Part shown: positions 9,304 through 18,879 of the stretch, piece after piece
Numbering within the stretch: position 1 is the stretch's first letter
Layout: each line of letters begins with the position of its first letter
NCBI GenBank assembly: GCA_020747015.1
Contig: JAGTJM010000076.1
Span: forward strand, 1 to 64,000
Length of the DNA: 64,000 nucleotides
DNA from: Pyrenochaeta sp. MPI-SDFR-AT-0127
Lineage: Eukaryota > Ascomycota > Dothideomycetes > Pleosporales > Cucurbitariaceae
Reading direction: 5' to 3'
Program-made: the position numbers and the translations under genes
The notes under the pieces: model-generated
Seen by the model: only the letters and a program-made list of their open reading frames with translations
Told to the model about the DNA's origin: nothing
Database searches by the model: none

Positions 9304-10994
9304 TTAGCAGCTTCTCTGATAGAACAATGAGTTCCCGGAAGCGTTAATTGTTGCGACAAGTGAAATATCTACTGCATACAGAGTACAGGTGTTACCATTT
9401 GCGAAGGCATATGTAAGGCAATTTGCTAAAGCTCTACAATAAGCTCCGCATGCAGTTGCACTAGATAGGATACGGGCGGGTTGAAGAGGTCGATAGGTAG
9501 TATTTACGGTACCGCGGACCCCACACCTAACCGCAGGGGAAGGCGTGGGTGACATAGTGGATGTTGCCGACATACTTGTCAGCGTAGGTGTCGATACGGA
9601 TGAGCTAGGAGAACCTGATGAGCTCGATGGGTCGGCTGAGCTCGAAGACGCTGTTGAACTTGAAGGGGTTGCTAAACTTGAAGAAGTCTCTGTGCTTGAT
9701 GGGGTTTCTGAGCTCGAGAGAAGCGATGATGTTGAGGATACTAATGAGCTTGATAGATCTGTTGAGCTCAAGGGCGCTGCTGTATTTAGGGATACTGATG
9801 AGCTTGATGTGTCTGCTAAGCTTGAAGAGGTTGTTGAACTCGAATGGTCTGCTGGGCTGGAGGATACTGAAGTGCTTGAAGGATCTGCTGAGTTTGAGGA
9901 CACTGATGTGCTTGATGGATCTGCTGAGCTTGTAGAGGCTATCGAGCTTGAAGGGTCGACTGAGCTGAGTTGGGTCGATGAAACCGAGGATGCTGCTGAG
10001 CTTGACGGTGCAACTGAAGTTGAGGATCCTGATGAGCTTAATGATTCTGGTAAGCTTGTAGAGGCTGTTGAGCTTGAAGTGTCAGCTGAACTCGAGGGTG
10101 CTGCTAAGATTAGAGGGTTCGCTGAGCTCGAGGTTGCTGATACGGTCGAAGCTGATGAAGATGAAGATGTTGCCAAAGCAGAGGAAGCAGCCGAGATAAT
10201 AGAACTTGAAACCGACAAAATTTGCGAGGATGAGGAAGAGCTGCATCCACCAAATGTGCCTTGACAGCCGAACCCGCAATAGGCATCCGTGCTGCCGCAG
10301 TATGAAAACTGACTGCAACAGTTCCCAAAACTACTACCGATACATGTCTGGCCCCCTGGCAAGGCATTATAGGCATATCCGCATCGGGCATTGGTGGATA
10401 TTTTGAGCGTTGAGAGAGGGACCACAGAAGAGGACGTCTTTGTCGAAGTCGAAGAGCCTTGCGCCCGCAATGAGGAGACCGAGGAAATGAGGGTTGTTAC
10501 GACGGTAGAGTCCGAACATGACCCAAAACGCGAATTGCAGCCAATGCCACAGTACGCATTGGTTTGGCCACACCACCCATACTGACTAAGTTTCTGTTAG
10601 CCTTTCAACCGTGATCAAATTACATGGTTCGTTAGGTATACCTGCAACAGTTCCCAAATGAGCTACCAAGGCAAGAATACCCCTTGACACCGCCGCAACT
10701 CCCATCGCGCGACACTGCTGTGGGTGTTGACGAAGAGGTGACGAAAGTAGAAGACATCGTAGTGGTCTTGATCGAGGAGGAAGACCCGGTGCAGTCCCCA
10801 TATCCGGACTGGCAACCGACACCACAGTAAGCATTCGTCGAACCGCAGTAATTGTATCTAGAACAGCAAGAGCCGAATCTGCTTCCCTTGCATGTAAGTC
10901 CAATGTTCGCGCCACATCGCGCGTTTCCGCTGATACTAAGCGCGTGAATGAAAGACGGCAGGACTAAAACAGCCCATAAGAAGGGGTAGTACAT
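9304..10994 (-). CDS. Secreted triple-CBM18 chitin-binding protein with apple-like domain
   Basis: Two exons, 10994-10642 and 10585-9304, encode 544 aa. The 56-nt intron (donor GTATAC) splits the second chitin-binding domain between CC and SQYGWCG. A signal peptide covers residues 1-18. Three hevein-like CBM18 domains follow at about residues 27-68, 100-141 and 186-231, each with the CCS-YCG-YCG-GC cysteine pattern (for example NCCSQFSYCGSTDAYCG). Next is a Ser/Thr-rich linker of about 230 residues built from imperfect ADPSS-type repeats, probably heavily O-glycosylated. The last 70 residues have six cysteines in an apple/PAN-like arrangement (CGAYCRALANC and CTLYAV). Likely role: an extracellular protein that binds chitin, at the cell wall or shielding it during host contact. 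No catalytic domain is present. Confidence 0.88.
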
Positions 10995-11990
10995 TGGGTT
11001 GGTCGGTGGATTAATAAATGATAATAACGAATGTGTTAAACCAACGGAACGGTGATGAACCTGCCTGTTGGTCGACCACGAAAACGAGCGGATGGTCAGC
11101 AACTACACTACTGTGAAGGGCCAGCCAGGGCTTTATCGTCTGGACAATAGATCTCTCAAACAAGCCACATGGGACATGATTCATCGGCACCATCATCCTC
11201 TTTTTTCCAAATCTTGCTTGACCGCATCGACAGCACGTGCAAAAGCGGCGCCGGAAGTTCGTGAGGCTGAAGTAAGTCGCTCTGCGATTGGCGCCACCAC
11301 AGAAGCGCGTAGCGTAGCGCACATTATAGTGCCAGGGCAGCGAAAATGCATATTGAAAACAATCCAGACGCCAGCCACATTACTTGGCGATGAACCACAA
11401 TACTGGATTGAGCGGAACTGAACCCAGAAAGCACCTGAAGTAGGCTTGATACCAAAGCAGCGCCCCACAATAACCTTGACGTAGTACATTCTAGTCTATC
11501 GGGATCACCGCAGTCGGTTCATCGGTGCTCATCTAGGGTTTACTTTTTTATGATCTTGTAGGGGCGAATACTCATAATACTAAAGCCCTTATCAAAGGCG
11601 AAAACTTGCTACAAAGTGGGACTATCCAAGGTTTTTAAGCTAGTAAATGCTGGCTTTACATTGAGGAGAATGAAGTGTGAATCAGTAGGTTAAGCATATT
11701 TTATTGAAAGGTAGAGAACGGCTACTTGATATCTATCTCAGCGCAGGAACGAGCCTTAAACTCGCTCCCATTCATTTTGCCGGGCTTTTTTGGCTTGAAC
11801 CCCTGACGGGTTTTGCCTCTTCAGGAGCGCTAGCCTTATTATGACTCGCTTGTCAGCCTCACCGTGCACTAATGTCCGCCACCGCCTCCTAACCCCTATC
11901 ACAACCAAGCAGCTATCATAACGCTGTGCCTGGTACTACCGAGAATGTGGATTCCCAAGGCTGGAACAAAATTCAACGCGAGTTGGCTTC
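10995..11990. other. Intergenic, no gene seen
   Basis: About 1 kb upstream of the chitin-binding gene. Overlapping frames occur on both strands around 11010-11490, but none has a recognisable motif and they are mutually antisense. The first few hundred bases are the likely promoter of the chitin-binding gene. Confidence 0.35.
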
Positions 11991-11994
11991 CGTA

Positions 11995-12720
11995 TCGTCA
12001 ACGCACAGAATGATGCTTTCCGTCCCGCCGCTTACCCCAACCACTCTCCTGAGTGTACTGGCGCAGCAAACAATACATGGTGACATGGATCACAACATGC
12101 ACACTTGGAGCGTCAAGTCCAGGGCCTAGTGCGTGTGTGGTAGCACAGGGCTGTTCTATTTCTGAAACAAAGTCTCGTACCATGCGTGCTTTCTTTTCCA
12201 TTAGCGCCTACCTCTCGGTCGTAGTCCTGCAGGTAAGCACATTTGCAAGGCGTTTCGTCTCGCGGATAAACGGACAAATAGACAATTACTTGCGCGTCTG
12301 GACTCCTTTTTGCGTCTATAAGCGCAACAAGGGCCTCGTCGAGTTCCCCGCGTGGGTATTCCTGCACCTGATATGCAATTTTGAGACGCGTGGTGTCCAT
12401 TTGCTGCAGGGAATGCTCAGGCGGTCGCAACGGTCTAGAAAGAGGTCCTGCAACGCAAGCAATGGCACAATAACGATGGCATGCGTCCATATGCCGAGAC
12501 GGCGGCAGGTAGCATAAAGAGCATACTCTTGCCACTTCCGGTGGCCATAACAACCAGCACGCGTAGTTTTCGCTGCAGATTAGCCTCAACCCCCTCTCTC
12601 TGCGTGCTCCTTAGCACTGCGTCAGGCCACTCGACGAGTGGGCGGAACGTTGCTATCACATCCACCTCTGCGGGCGCTGACCATCGACCAAGCGCTCTCT
12701 TCTCCAGGGCAAGCATCTTC
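11995..12720 (-). pseudogene. Decayed RecQ-type (telomere-linked-like) helicase fragment
   Basis: Read on the minus strand in shifting frames, the segment keeps the order of a RecQ-family helicase. First come Walker A (MATGSGKSMLFMLPA, about 12545-12490) and motif Ia (IVIVPLLALQ with RCDRLSIPC, about 12480-12420). Then follow LKIAYQVQEY and AQVIVYLSV from the second RecA fold, and finally LGPGLDAPSVHVVIH and QESG...RDGKH (motifs V and VI, about 12130-12010). The sequence jumps straight from the motif Ia region to the second fold, so the DEAH-box (Walker B) part is deleted. Several frameshifts are needed. Helicases of this type occur as dispersed or subtelomeric repeats in fungi. Confidence 0.75.
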
Positions 12721-13760
12721 GCGCAAACTGCTAGATGTACACGACCATCTTCAAGGCAGAAGTATATCCCGACACGCGATGCCAGTTGGTGCCCACCCGC
12801 CGAAACGCCTACCGCTCTGTCATGGCCTGCAAGGGCGACCCAATCAAGGCTCGGTTGTAGCCGTTCCCCTCAGTTCGATAGCTATTCCCAGACTGTTTAG
12901 CTTGGATATGGCTCGTTACATCCGGCTCTCTATCGTAGTGAACCGTGTTCAAGTGTCTCTACTGCCTTCTCATCTCGTATGAGCTCTCGGTGGATGGCTG
13001 GATACCAGTGGCGCCACAATTCAATACCAAGAGCAGCGTCCATGTACTTATATCTCTGTTCCCGCATAACGCGCCGAGTGCTATCTGTCCCCCAGAATCC
13101 GTCTGGGTTGCAGCCTCCCTTTTTGATACAACTACCAATAATACCACCTTCACTCTCACATCCATTGCTGTCCTCATTGCTGTCATCGCTATCCCGTGTC
13201 CCTCCTAGCTCCGACTCTCACAGAAAAGCAGTGCGACTGGTGACATTACTGTGCAGCATCTGCAAATCATCCGCAAATAACCGATCCAGCACGAGATAGG
13301 GGACTACCACCTCACCAACCTTTTAGGGAACGTAGCGATGTATAGGCTCCACCCTCTTGCTGAAGCTGTCCCCTTGTGACACGGTTAGGCTACAAGATTC
13401 GTAATTAGTCACGAAAGTTAGACAGTTGCTACGTCTACTCGTCTTATAAATCTTGCGTCCTTTTCGTGTCAGGTCCGTTAGTCTAGGGTTCAACAGTTAG
13501 GTCTGCACACTGTGCAGGACATAGCGGCTATAGTGGCGTCTTCTGTGTCTGCTATGGCGCCGCGTCCGCTACGTAATAACGCCAAGAGTTATGAGCTATC
13601 TTTGGGACTAGCTGATTGTGGAGAGAGTGACTAGTCTGAAAGAGGTAGAAATGTCATCACGGCAATTATGGATCAGAACGAGGAATGGTAAGGACAAGGA
13701 AGGATTTTACTGTCATGCAAAATGAGGCCATAACGCCATAAAGCCGTCGTGAGTGAGTTA
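12721..13760. other. Probable 5' remains of the helicase repeat, then intergenic
   Basis: The minus strand of 12721-13200 has short frames with SLGIAIELRG- and CGATGIQPSTES-like pieces. These could be the upstream part of the helicase repeat, but they are too broken to assign. Nothing gene-like is seen from 13300 to 13760. Confidence 0.3.
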
Positions 13761-13763
13761 ACC

Positions 13764-13770
13764 TATATAA
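13764..13770 (+). promoter_or_regulatory. TATA-like element before the SDR gene
   Basis: The motif tatataa lies about 140 bases upstream of the SDR ATG at 13908, at a plausible distance for a fungal core promoter plus 5' UTR. The C/T-rich tracts that follow (13785-13900) fit a fungal 5' leader. Confidence 0.45.
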
Positions 13771-13907
13771 GTGAACTACTTTCCCCTCCTGCTGCCATTT
13801 GACTTCAGAATCCAACCCCTCAAAACCACATTAGTCCTCAAGACATCTAAGCAAGTTTCGATTATCACTACCGTTCTCTCGGTACCCCTCGACTCGCCAA
13901 CGCAATC

Positions 13908-14906
13908 ATGTCGCACTACGCTGACGCCCATACAAAGCCAAACGGCCCAGGCGATGCGCGTCCAACCGCCCTGCAAATCATCCAGGACGAGGGCGTTGAA
14001 CACAAGCTCAAGGGCCATGTCATTGTCATCACCGGTACGTCTTCCGGTATTGGCATCGAAACCACTCGTGCCCTGGCCACCACTGGCGCCACCCTCTTTC
14101 TCACGGCCCGAGATGTCCCCAAAGCCCAAGCAGCCCTCGCTGCTATCATTGAACCTTCCCGCATGGAAATCATCGAGATGGACCAGTCAAACCTCGATTC
14201 CGTCCGAGCCGCTGCCGCTGCTATTCTCGCCAAAACGTCCAATATTCACCTACTCGTGAACAATGCCGGCATCATGGCCATTCCTGACCTCCGCCTGACT
14301 GTTGAGGGCCACGAACTCCAGTTCGCAACGAACCACCTCTCGCATTTCCTCTTCTACAAGCTCTTGGAACCCGCACTCCTTGCTGCCGCCTCCCCCGACC
14401 TGCCGTCTCGCGTCGTCAGTCTCGCTTCCTCAGCCCACAATGTTCACGGCATCAATGAGTCCGACAACTACAACTTCCAGAAAAGCGACTATGACCCCAA
14501 TGTGGCGTACGGCCAATCCAAGACGGCCAACATTTACATGGCTAACGAGATCGAGCGCCGCTATGGCTCGCGCTATCTACACTCCACGAGCGTCCATCCC
14601 GGTATTGTCCAAACGGGGCTGACCCAGCACATGCCACCAGACGCCTTCAAGGGGATGGAGTTCTTATATCCCACCATGAAGAGCGTTGAGCAGGGTGCCG
14701 CAACATCGGTATGGGCGGCCGTCGGCAAGACATGGGAACATGAGGGCGGCAAGTACCTGGTTGATTGCGCGGTGGCGAGGCCCTATGTGGAAGGTGACGA
14801 CAAACTCTTGACGCCCGGGTATGCTCCGCACGCTTATGACGCGGAGAAGGCGAAGAGGCTGTGGAGCGACTCGCTCAAACTTGTAGGATTACCGGAGGGC
14901 GAGTAG
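13908..14906 (+). CDS. Short-chain dehydrogenase/reductase (retinol dehydrogenase-like)
   Basis: A single-exon, 332-aa NAD(P)-dependent SDR of the WWOX/retinol-dehydrogenase-like group, the usual length for this group. The nucleotide-binding motif TGTSSGIG is at residues 42-49, NNAG at 118-121, the catalytic serine in SLASSAH near 174-175 and YGQSK (Tyr201, Lys205) as the active-site pair. HPGIVQTGL follows the active site as in homologues. The start ATG at 13908 sits in a good context (atcATGtcg) after a TATA-like element and pyrimidine-rich leader. There are no breaks. It converges on the bZIP gene at 15167. Substrate not predictable. Confidence 0.93.
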   Translation: MSHYADAHTKPNGPGDARPTALQIIQDEGVEHKLKGHVIVITGTSSGIGIETTRALATTGATLFLTARDVPKAQAALAAIIEPSRMEIIEMDQSNLDSVRAAAAAILAKTSNIHLLVNNAGIMAIPDLRLTVEGHELQFATNHLSHFLFYKLLEPALLAAASPDLPSRVVSLASSAHNVHGINESDNYNFQKSDYDPNVAYGQSKTANIYMANEIERRYGSRYLHSTSVHPGIVQTGLTQHMPPDAFKGMEFLYPTMKSVEQGAATSVWAAVGKTWEHEGGKYLVDCAVARPYVEGDDKLLTPGYAPHAYDAEKAKRLWSDSLKLVGLPEGE

Positions 14907-15166
14907 CAACAAGAGCCTTAGACAGTTTTGTCGATATGACAAGTAGAAAACCATCTTAGTAATAGCGCTATGTTCGCGAAAGTCTTAGTAGTGATGATGT
15001 GGAGCGCAATGTGCTCAGAAATGGTGTTTTGTGTGTTGTGGTCATAACCGTCTTCCTGTCATATAAAATCGAAGTGTAGTATATGGTCACATTAATCAAG
15101 GATTAGTTTCAATTGCCCCGCTAGCTAGCAATGTTTCATTTGCTTTGAACTCATGCAACATTGCGG

Positions 15167-16204
15167 CTACCTTTTCGATTTGGAGAGGCGCATGGGTTCC
15201 TCTCCTCTCATCAGCCTCCAGCGGTTACTGGATTCAATTAAATCGTTGCATCCACCCACAGCCCACGACCACTTGGCAAAAAAGCCAGGGGTGGCCTCCC
15301 AATTGTGCATGTCGTACGGCTCGCCCCAAACAATAAGTCCCTTGCGCCCCGCAGTAACCTCATCTTCGTCACGTCCTGTCATAAGGGGCAAGGTCGACGT
15401 GGGTTTGGGGTCGGAGACAGTGATAGTGAGGGGCGTACCGCGCCGCTCTCGAGCCGGCGTAGTACCCATAAGCTCACCGATGAGGTCTTGTAGCAGCTCC
15501 CAGTGATCGAAAGTTCCTTCGCGCCTTATAAGGTTGTCACGGACGCAGGGGAAGGGAATGAGGTTTATCCACAAGGAGTGCAAACGGGTCTGCTGGAGGC
15601 GGGTCGGGACGAGGGAAAGAGGGATATTGGGATTCAAGGGGTAGACGCTTGTGTCGTCACGATAAGGACCGCTGATGGGGCAGGTGGTTGGGGAGGGAGG
15701 GCTATTGGTCCAGCCTGTGAGAAGGGTATTGAGGGTGCGCTTGTTGGAGACAAAGGCGCGGAAGACATTATACTGGACAAGATGCAGGAGGTGATCGGTT
15801 GAGAGCGGGAAGATGACGGACGGGGGGGTCAAGGAAGTCTGAGCATGAATCGTGGCGCTGTGCCGTGGCTTTTGAAGGACTGCGGCGCATTTGGGAGTCA
15901 ACATTGATGTGCTGACATTAGTGGGAGGCGGCCGAGAGAAAACGTATGTGGTGGTTGCGTCTTTTGATCCTGACGAGGTGTTTTGCGACGAACCGTCGTC
16001 GGGTTCGTCGAGGCGCCAACGACTGACTTGGAACGGGCGCAAGCTCTGAGCAGGCCCCGGGATTTGCTCCCTATTTCGCAGGCCTTCAAGTCATGAGTTC
16101 AGCAGGGAGTGAGGCATGAGGGAAAACTGACGATGGGCTCTTTGGTTCTTCCGATTTTGAACCTTCCTGCGCTGCTTGTTGGCCTCGGCCTCGGCCTCGG
16201 CCAT
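15167..16204 (-). CDS. bZIP-type transcription factor with DUF3425 domain
   Basis: Two exons, 16204-16132 and 16083-15167 (48-nt intron, donor GTCAGT), encode 329 aa. The N terminus is a basic region RRKVQNRKNQRAHR (residues 12-25, the last Arg codon split by the intron), continuing with LRNREQIPGP. The leucine-zipper part is very short, as is typical for DUF3425 proteins. The body carries the DUF3425 hallmarks FQVSRWRLDEP, LLHLVQYNVFRAF, SLWINLIPFPCVRDNLI, IVWGEPYDMHNWEATPGF and ESSNRWR near the C terminus. Upstream in-frame methionines (16291, 16417) exist. I chose 16204 because the basic region follows directly. An (AE)n run from a GGCCTC microsatellite opens the protein. Probably a nuclear DNA-binding regulator. 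Target unknown. Confidence 0.87.
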
Positions 16205-16731
16205 GGAGTCAATGAGATTGGGGTGATGGCCGACCCTCTCCGCTTCGCCCTTGGCCAGAGCGGTAGAAAGCAAGGTAACGGAATGTTCCATTCTGAGTTG
16301 CAGAGAATAGTGAAGGGAGTAAAGTGGCCGGCCAGGCATCCGAGTCGAATTCTGGTGTACCGAACAACTGCCAATCAGCGCGAGTAAGACAAAGACACAC
16401 ATCATGCGCTGCCTCATGGGCTAGACCGAAACAGGAGAAGAAGGTCATCAATCGGAGCTAGGATAACGTTATGATGTTAGCGTTAGCGAGAGCCGACTAG
16501 GCCTAACATGGGAAAAATGTCATCACAGCGAGTCAGGTCTGTGACGGAATTGGTGGATGGCAGTACACGAGATCACGATGATAAATCTTGTCCGTGAAGC
16601 ATCAATCAATGGACGGCGTTAATCCATGGATTTACTTCTATTGCCGGGAAGAACTATGCCTCGAAGTAAGCAGGGTCCGATGTTTAGTGTTGGAAGGTAA
16701 CAATGTCATTATGTGTGGGTCATATAAAGGC
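16205..16731. other. Divergent intergenic region between bZIP and NTF2-like genes
   Basis: About 0.5 kb. Alternative in-frame starts of the bZIP gene lie in the first 200 bases. The rest shows no coding signal and should hold both promoters. Confidence 0.4.
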
Positions 16732-16738
16732 AGCGAAA
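16732..16738 (+). promoter_or_regulatory. TATA-like element before the NTF2-like gene
   Basis: The motif atataaa lies about 105 bases upstream of the ATG at 16837. It also helps to decide that start against upstream in-frame codons, which would lie before the TATA box. Confidence 0.45.
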
Positions 16739-16836
16739 CAAATATAATATTAAACTACTGCCCTCTGACTCTCTGCTACATCACTGTGTCCAAATCCCAA
16801 TTGACTGTCCAAAGAACTGCAACGACTTGCTTCACC

Positions 16837-17301
16837 ATGTCCTCAGCTCCTTCGTCCACGAATCTTAGAGACCGCATCGAGTCTACAGCCCGAGCCTTCT
16901 TGTCAGCGTTCGAGGACGGCGGGACCCAGAACGACGCCTCCATCATCAACCGCGACGTTACAGCGGACTGTACCCGACACCTGCTTCCTGCGTCCGTGCC
17001 CGAGGCCTTTGGCCTACCAACAGACTTTTTTTTCGACACGATAAAGTTTCAGGAGACTTTCGCGAAGGACATCAAGGTCTTGAAGTTCAAAAACAACATC
17101 ATTGCAAACTTGGTCATCGATACTGAGGCCCGTCGCGCCTCTTTCACGTCCATCGCAGAAGTGCACGCCAACAACGGAGAGTCTTACCCCGCCGAGCAAG
17201 CTTGGTTCCTGTATTTTAATGAGGACGGGTCCAAAGTTAAGAAGGTTGTTGAATTCTGCGATAAGGACGTTCTCTTGAAGATGGCAAACACGAGTGCCTG
17301 A
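16837..17301 (+). CDS. NTF2/SnoaL-like small protein
   Basis: A 154-aa protein with the cone-shaped alpha+beta fold pattern of the SnoaL/NTF2-like superfamily: an N-terminal helix (LRDRIESTARAFLSAFEDG), a middle loop region and strands such as ASFTSIAEVH and QAWFLYFNEDGSKV, ending EFCDKDVLLKM. Fungal members are mostly uncharacterised, and some act in secondary-metabolite pathways. No catalytic residues can be assigned from this sequence. The ATG at 16837 (accATGtcc) follows a TATA box. The open frame extends upstream to 16588, but that part looks non-coding. Confidence 0.75.
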   Translation: MSSAPSSTNLRDRIESTARAFLSAFEDGGTQNDASIINRDVTADCTRHLLPASVPEAFGLPTDFFFDTIKFQETFAKDIKVLKFKNNIIANLVIDTEARRASFTSIAEVHANNGESYPAEQAWFLYFNEDGSKVKKVVEFCDKDVLLKMANTSA

Positions 17302-17806
17302 CTGTGAAGACATTATATAAAAGCTTTTCACTACTACAGCCTAGTTGTTGCGACTTCATCTGTCTGATAGTAAATCTATATCTATTCTTCATTGCTTTCT
17401 GCAAGTCTTCATGGTCCGTATTCTCTGTCGCTGTTGCACGGCACTTGCCTTTGTTGTGATGGTGCATCTCCAAGAGGCTTTGCTTCCTGGCGCACTCCAT
17501 CATAGTCTCTTCTCTGTCTTTTCTTGTACCGTCATCTCCCCATGCTGTCCCTGTTGTTACGTGTCGCTGAGCTTCGGCCTTGCTGGACTGGATCGTGTGG
17601 TGCAGGTTCTCTTGATCTGCCCGATAATGTGCAGCTTCTCGTTGTTGGCGCTGAAGCTGAGACAGGTTTTTCTGGATGGCACGCTTCACAGGCATCTTCC
17701 TCTGCGTCTCCATATGACGTCTCCCAGGCTGAGTTGCGGATGTGAAGCGAGCGTCTACCTTACAAAAGGATGGCATCGTGCAGATATCCTTGAAACGCAG
17801 CCCCAA
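17237..17806 (-). CDS. Hypothetical charged protein, uncertain
   Basis: A 189-codon open frame rich in Lys, Arg, Gln, Glu and His (NLSQLQRQQREAAHY, RKDREETMMECARK) that could form a coiled coil. It overlaps the 3' end of the NTF2-like gene on the other strand by 65 bases. No family recognised. Upstream on the same strand, at 18030-17880, a Ser-rich frame (VSISNDTLVEDSPAP) has coding character but ends in a stop, so a longer spliced gene is possible. A 183-codon frame on the plus strand is its antisense. Confidence 0.3.
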   Translation of the reverse strand: MGLRFKDICTMPSFCKVDARFTSATQPGRRHMETQRKMPVKRAIQKNLSQLQRQQREAAHYRADQENLHHTIQSSKAEAQRHVTTGTAWGDDGTRKDREETMMECARKQSLLEMHHHNKGKCRATATENTDHEDLQKAMKNRYRFTIRQMKSQQLGCSSEKLLYNVFTVRHSCLPSSRERPYRRIQQPS

Positions 17807-17879
17807 GTCTTTGGTAGTGGAGAACCTGCAATTGCATTACATGCTTCGACTCTGCCAAGGCAAGACGGGCTCATCTGGA

Positions 17880-18879
17880 TCCGCCCAGTGGCTTAAGGAG
17901 CTGGGGAATCTTCAACAAGCGTATCGTTGGAGATGGACACGGTGTCGGACCGGGAGTTTGATTCGCAAGGTAGACTGGCCGTCGAGCTAGGAGAGGCCGT
18001 GTCAGTAGATCTGAAACGAGGCTTTCCCTGCCTCTAATTTCACAGCACGTGCCAGGTACATCAAACGTTGAACGAAACAGGTAAAGCACTAGGGCATTAG
18101 GCCCGGATAGTGCGTAGATGGCGCTGTCAGGCACTAGAGGCGGCAGTGCACTGTTGGAACAAATACAAGTGTTTGCCTGCATAGCTCTTATTTGGATCGG
18201 CTTCTCGTGTATATAGCCAAAAGTACATACAATTTAAACTAAAAGGCAAAGCCTATTTCTTGGTGCTTCTCCCCCGAATAATGCGAAAAGAAGTAAAGCT
18301 GTCCGTCCTTGAGGGTAGGAGCAGTGTTTGGGTCACAAGGCTGAAAGCTTGAATCCAGGAACATGGTGGGTAGCCCAGCCGCATTTCGCGTGGGGAACAG
18401 ACATCAGCCATGGATGGCCGCAAACTCTGACATTGGATCTGCTCGCACGCTTGGTACCAGACTACCGTACTCCCTCCGTTAATATTGGTTAAAGCATCAA
18501 TATTCCCAGTATCTGCCTTGAGTTAAAGCAATGCCTTCGTCGCAACCAAGGCTCAGCCTGATGGCTGCGCTGCGCCGACCGGTGTGCATGGCCGCAGCTG
18601 GCACATTCAGCTGAAGGACTTCGGCTGTTGCCTACTCACATCACGTAATGACGAGTCAAACAATCCGGCATGCTCGTGCGATCATTCTCTCCTTTTCCCC
18701 AAGTACTTTGTTCTTCAATGTACAGGTGTTGGGTTATTTTTAATTGACTGTTCAACGGGTTGCACGTCCGCGCTTAAGTTTTCGGGCAAATCCATCCGTA
18801 TCTGGACTGCTTGTTCAACGATCAGGCTGCGGTACATTCATCCCTCTCAAGACCCGCTCTCCACCCTACAATAGCACTT
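17880..18879. other. Intergenic upstream of the HET-NACHT gene
   Basis: About 1 kb. Apart from the Ser-rich minus-strand fragment mentioned above, I see no supported gene. The last few hundred bases are the likely promoter and 5' leader of the HET-NACHT gene. Confidence 0.35.

Noticed and set aside
9545..10264. 239-codon plus-strand frame made of ELDGS/ELEDT-like repeats
   Set aside because: It is exactly antisense to the Ser/Thr-rich linker of the chitin-binding gene. Repetitive codons keep the opposite frame open.
16180..16200. GGCCTC repeats considered as a regulatory repeat
   Set aside because: It simply encodes the Ala-Glu run at the start of the bZIP protein.
17345..17896. 183-codon plus-strand frame with hydrophobic stretches
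   Set aside because: It is the complement of a charged minus-strand frame and lacks motifs. The hydrophobicity follows from antisense of Lys/Glu codons.
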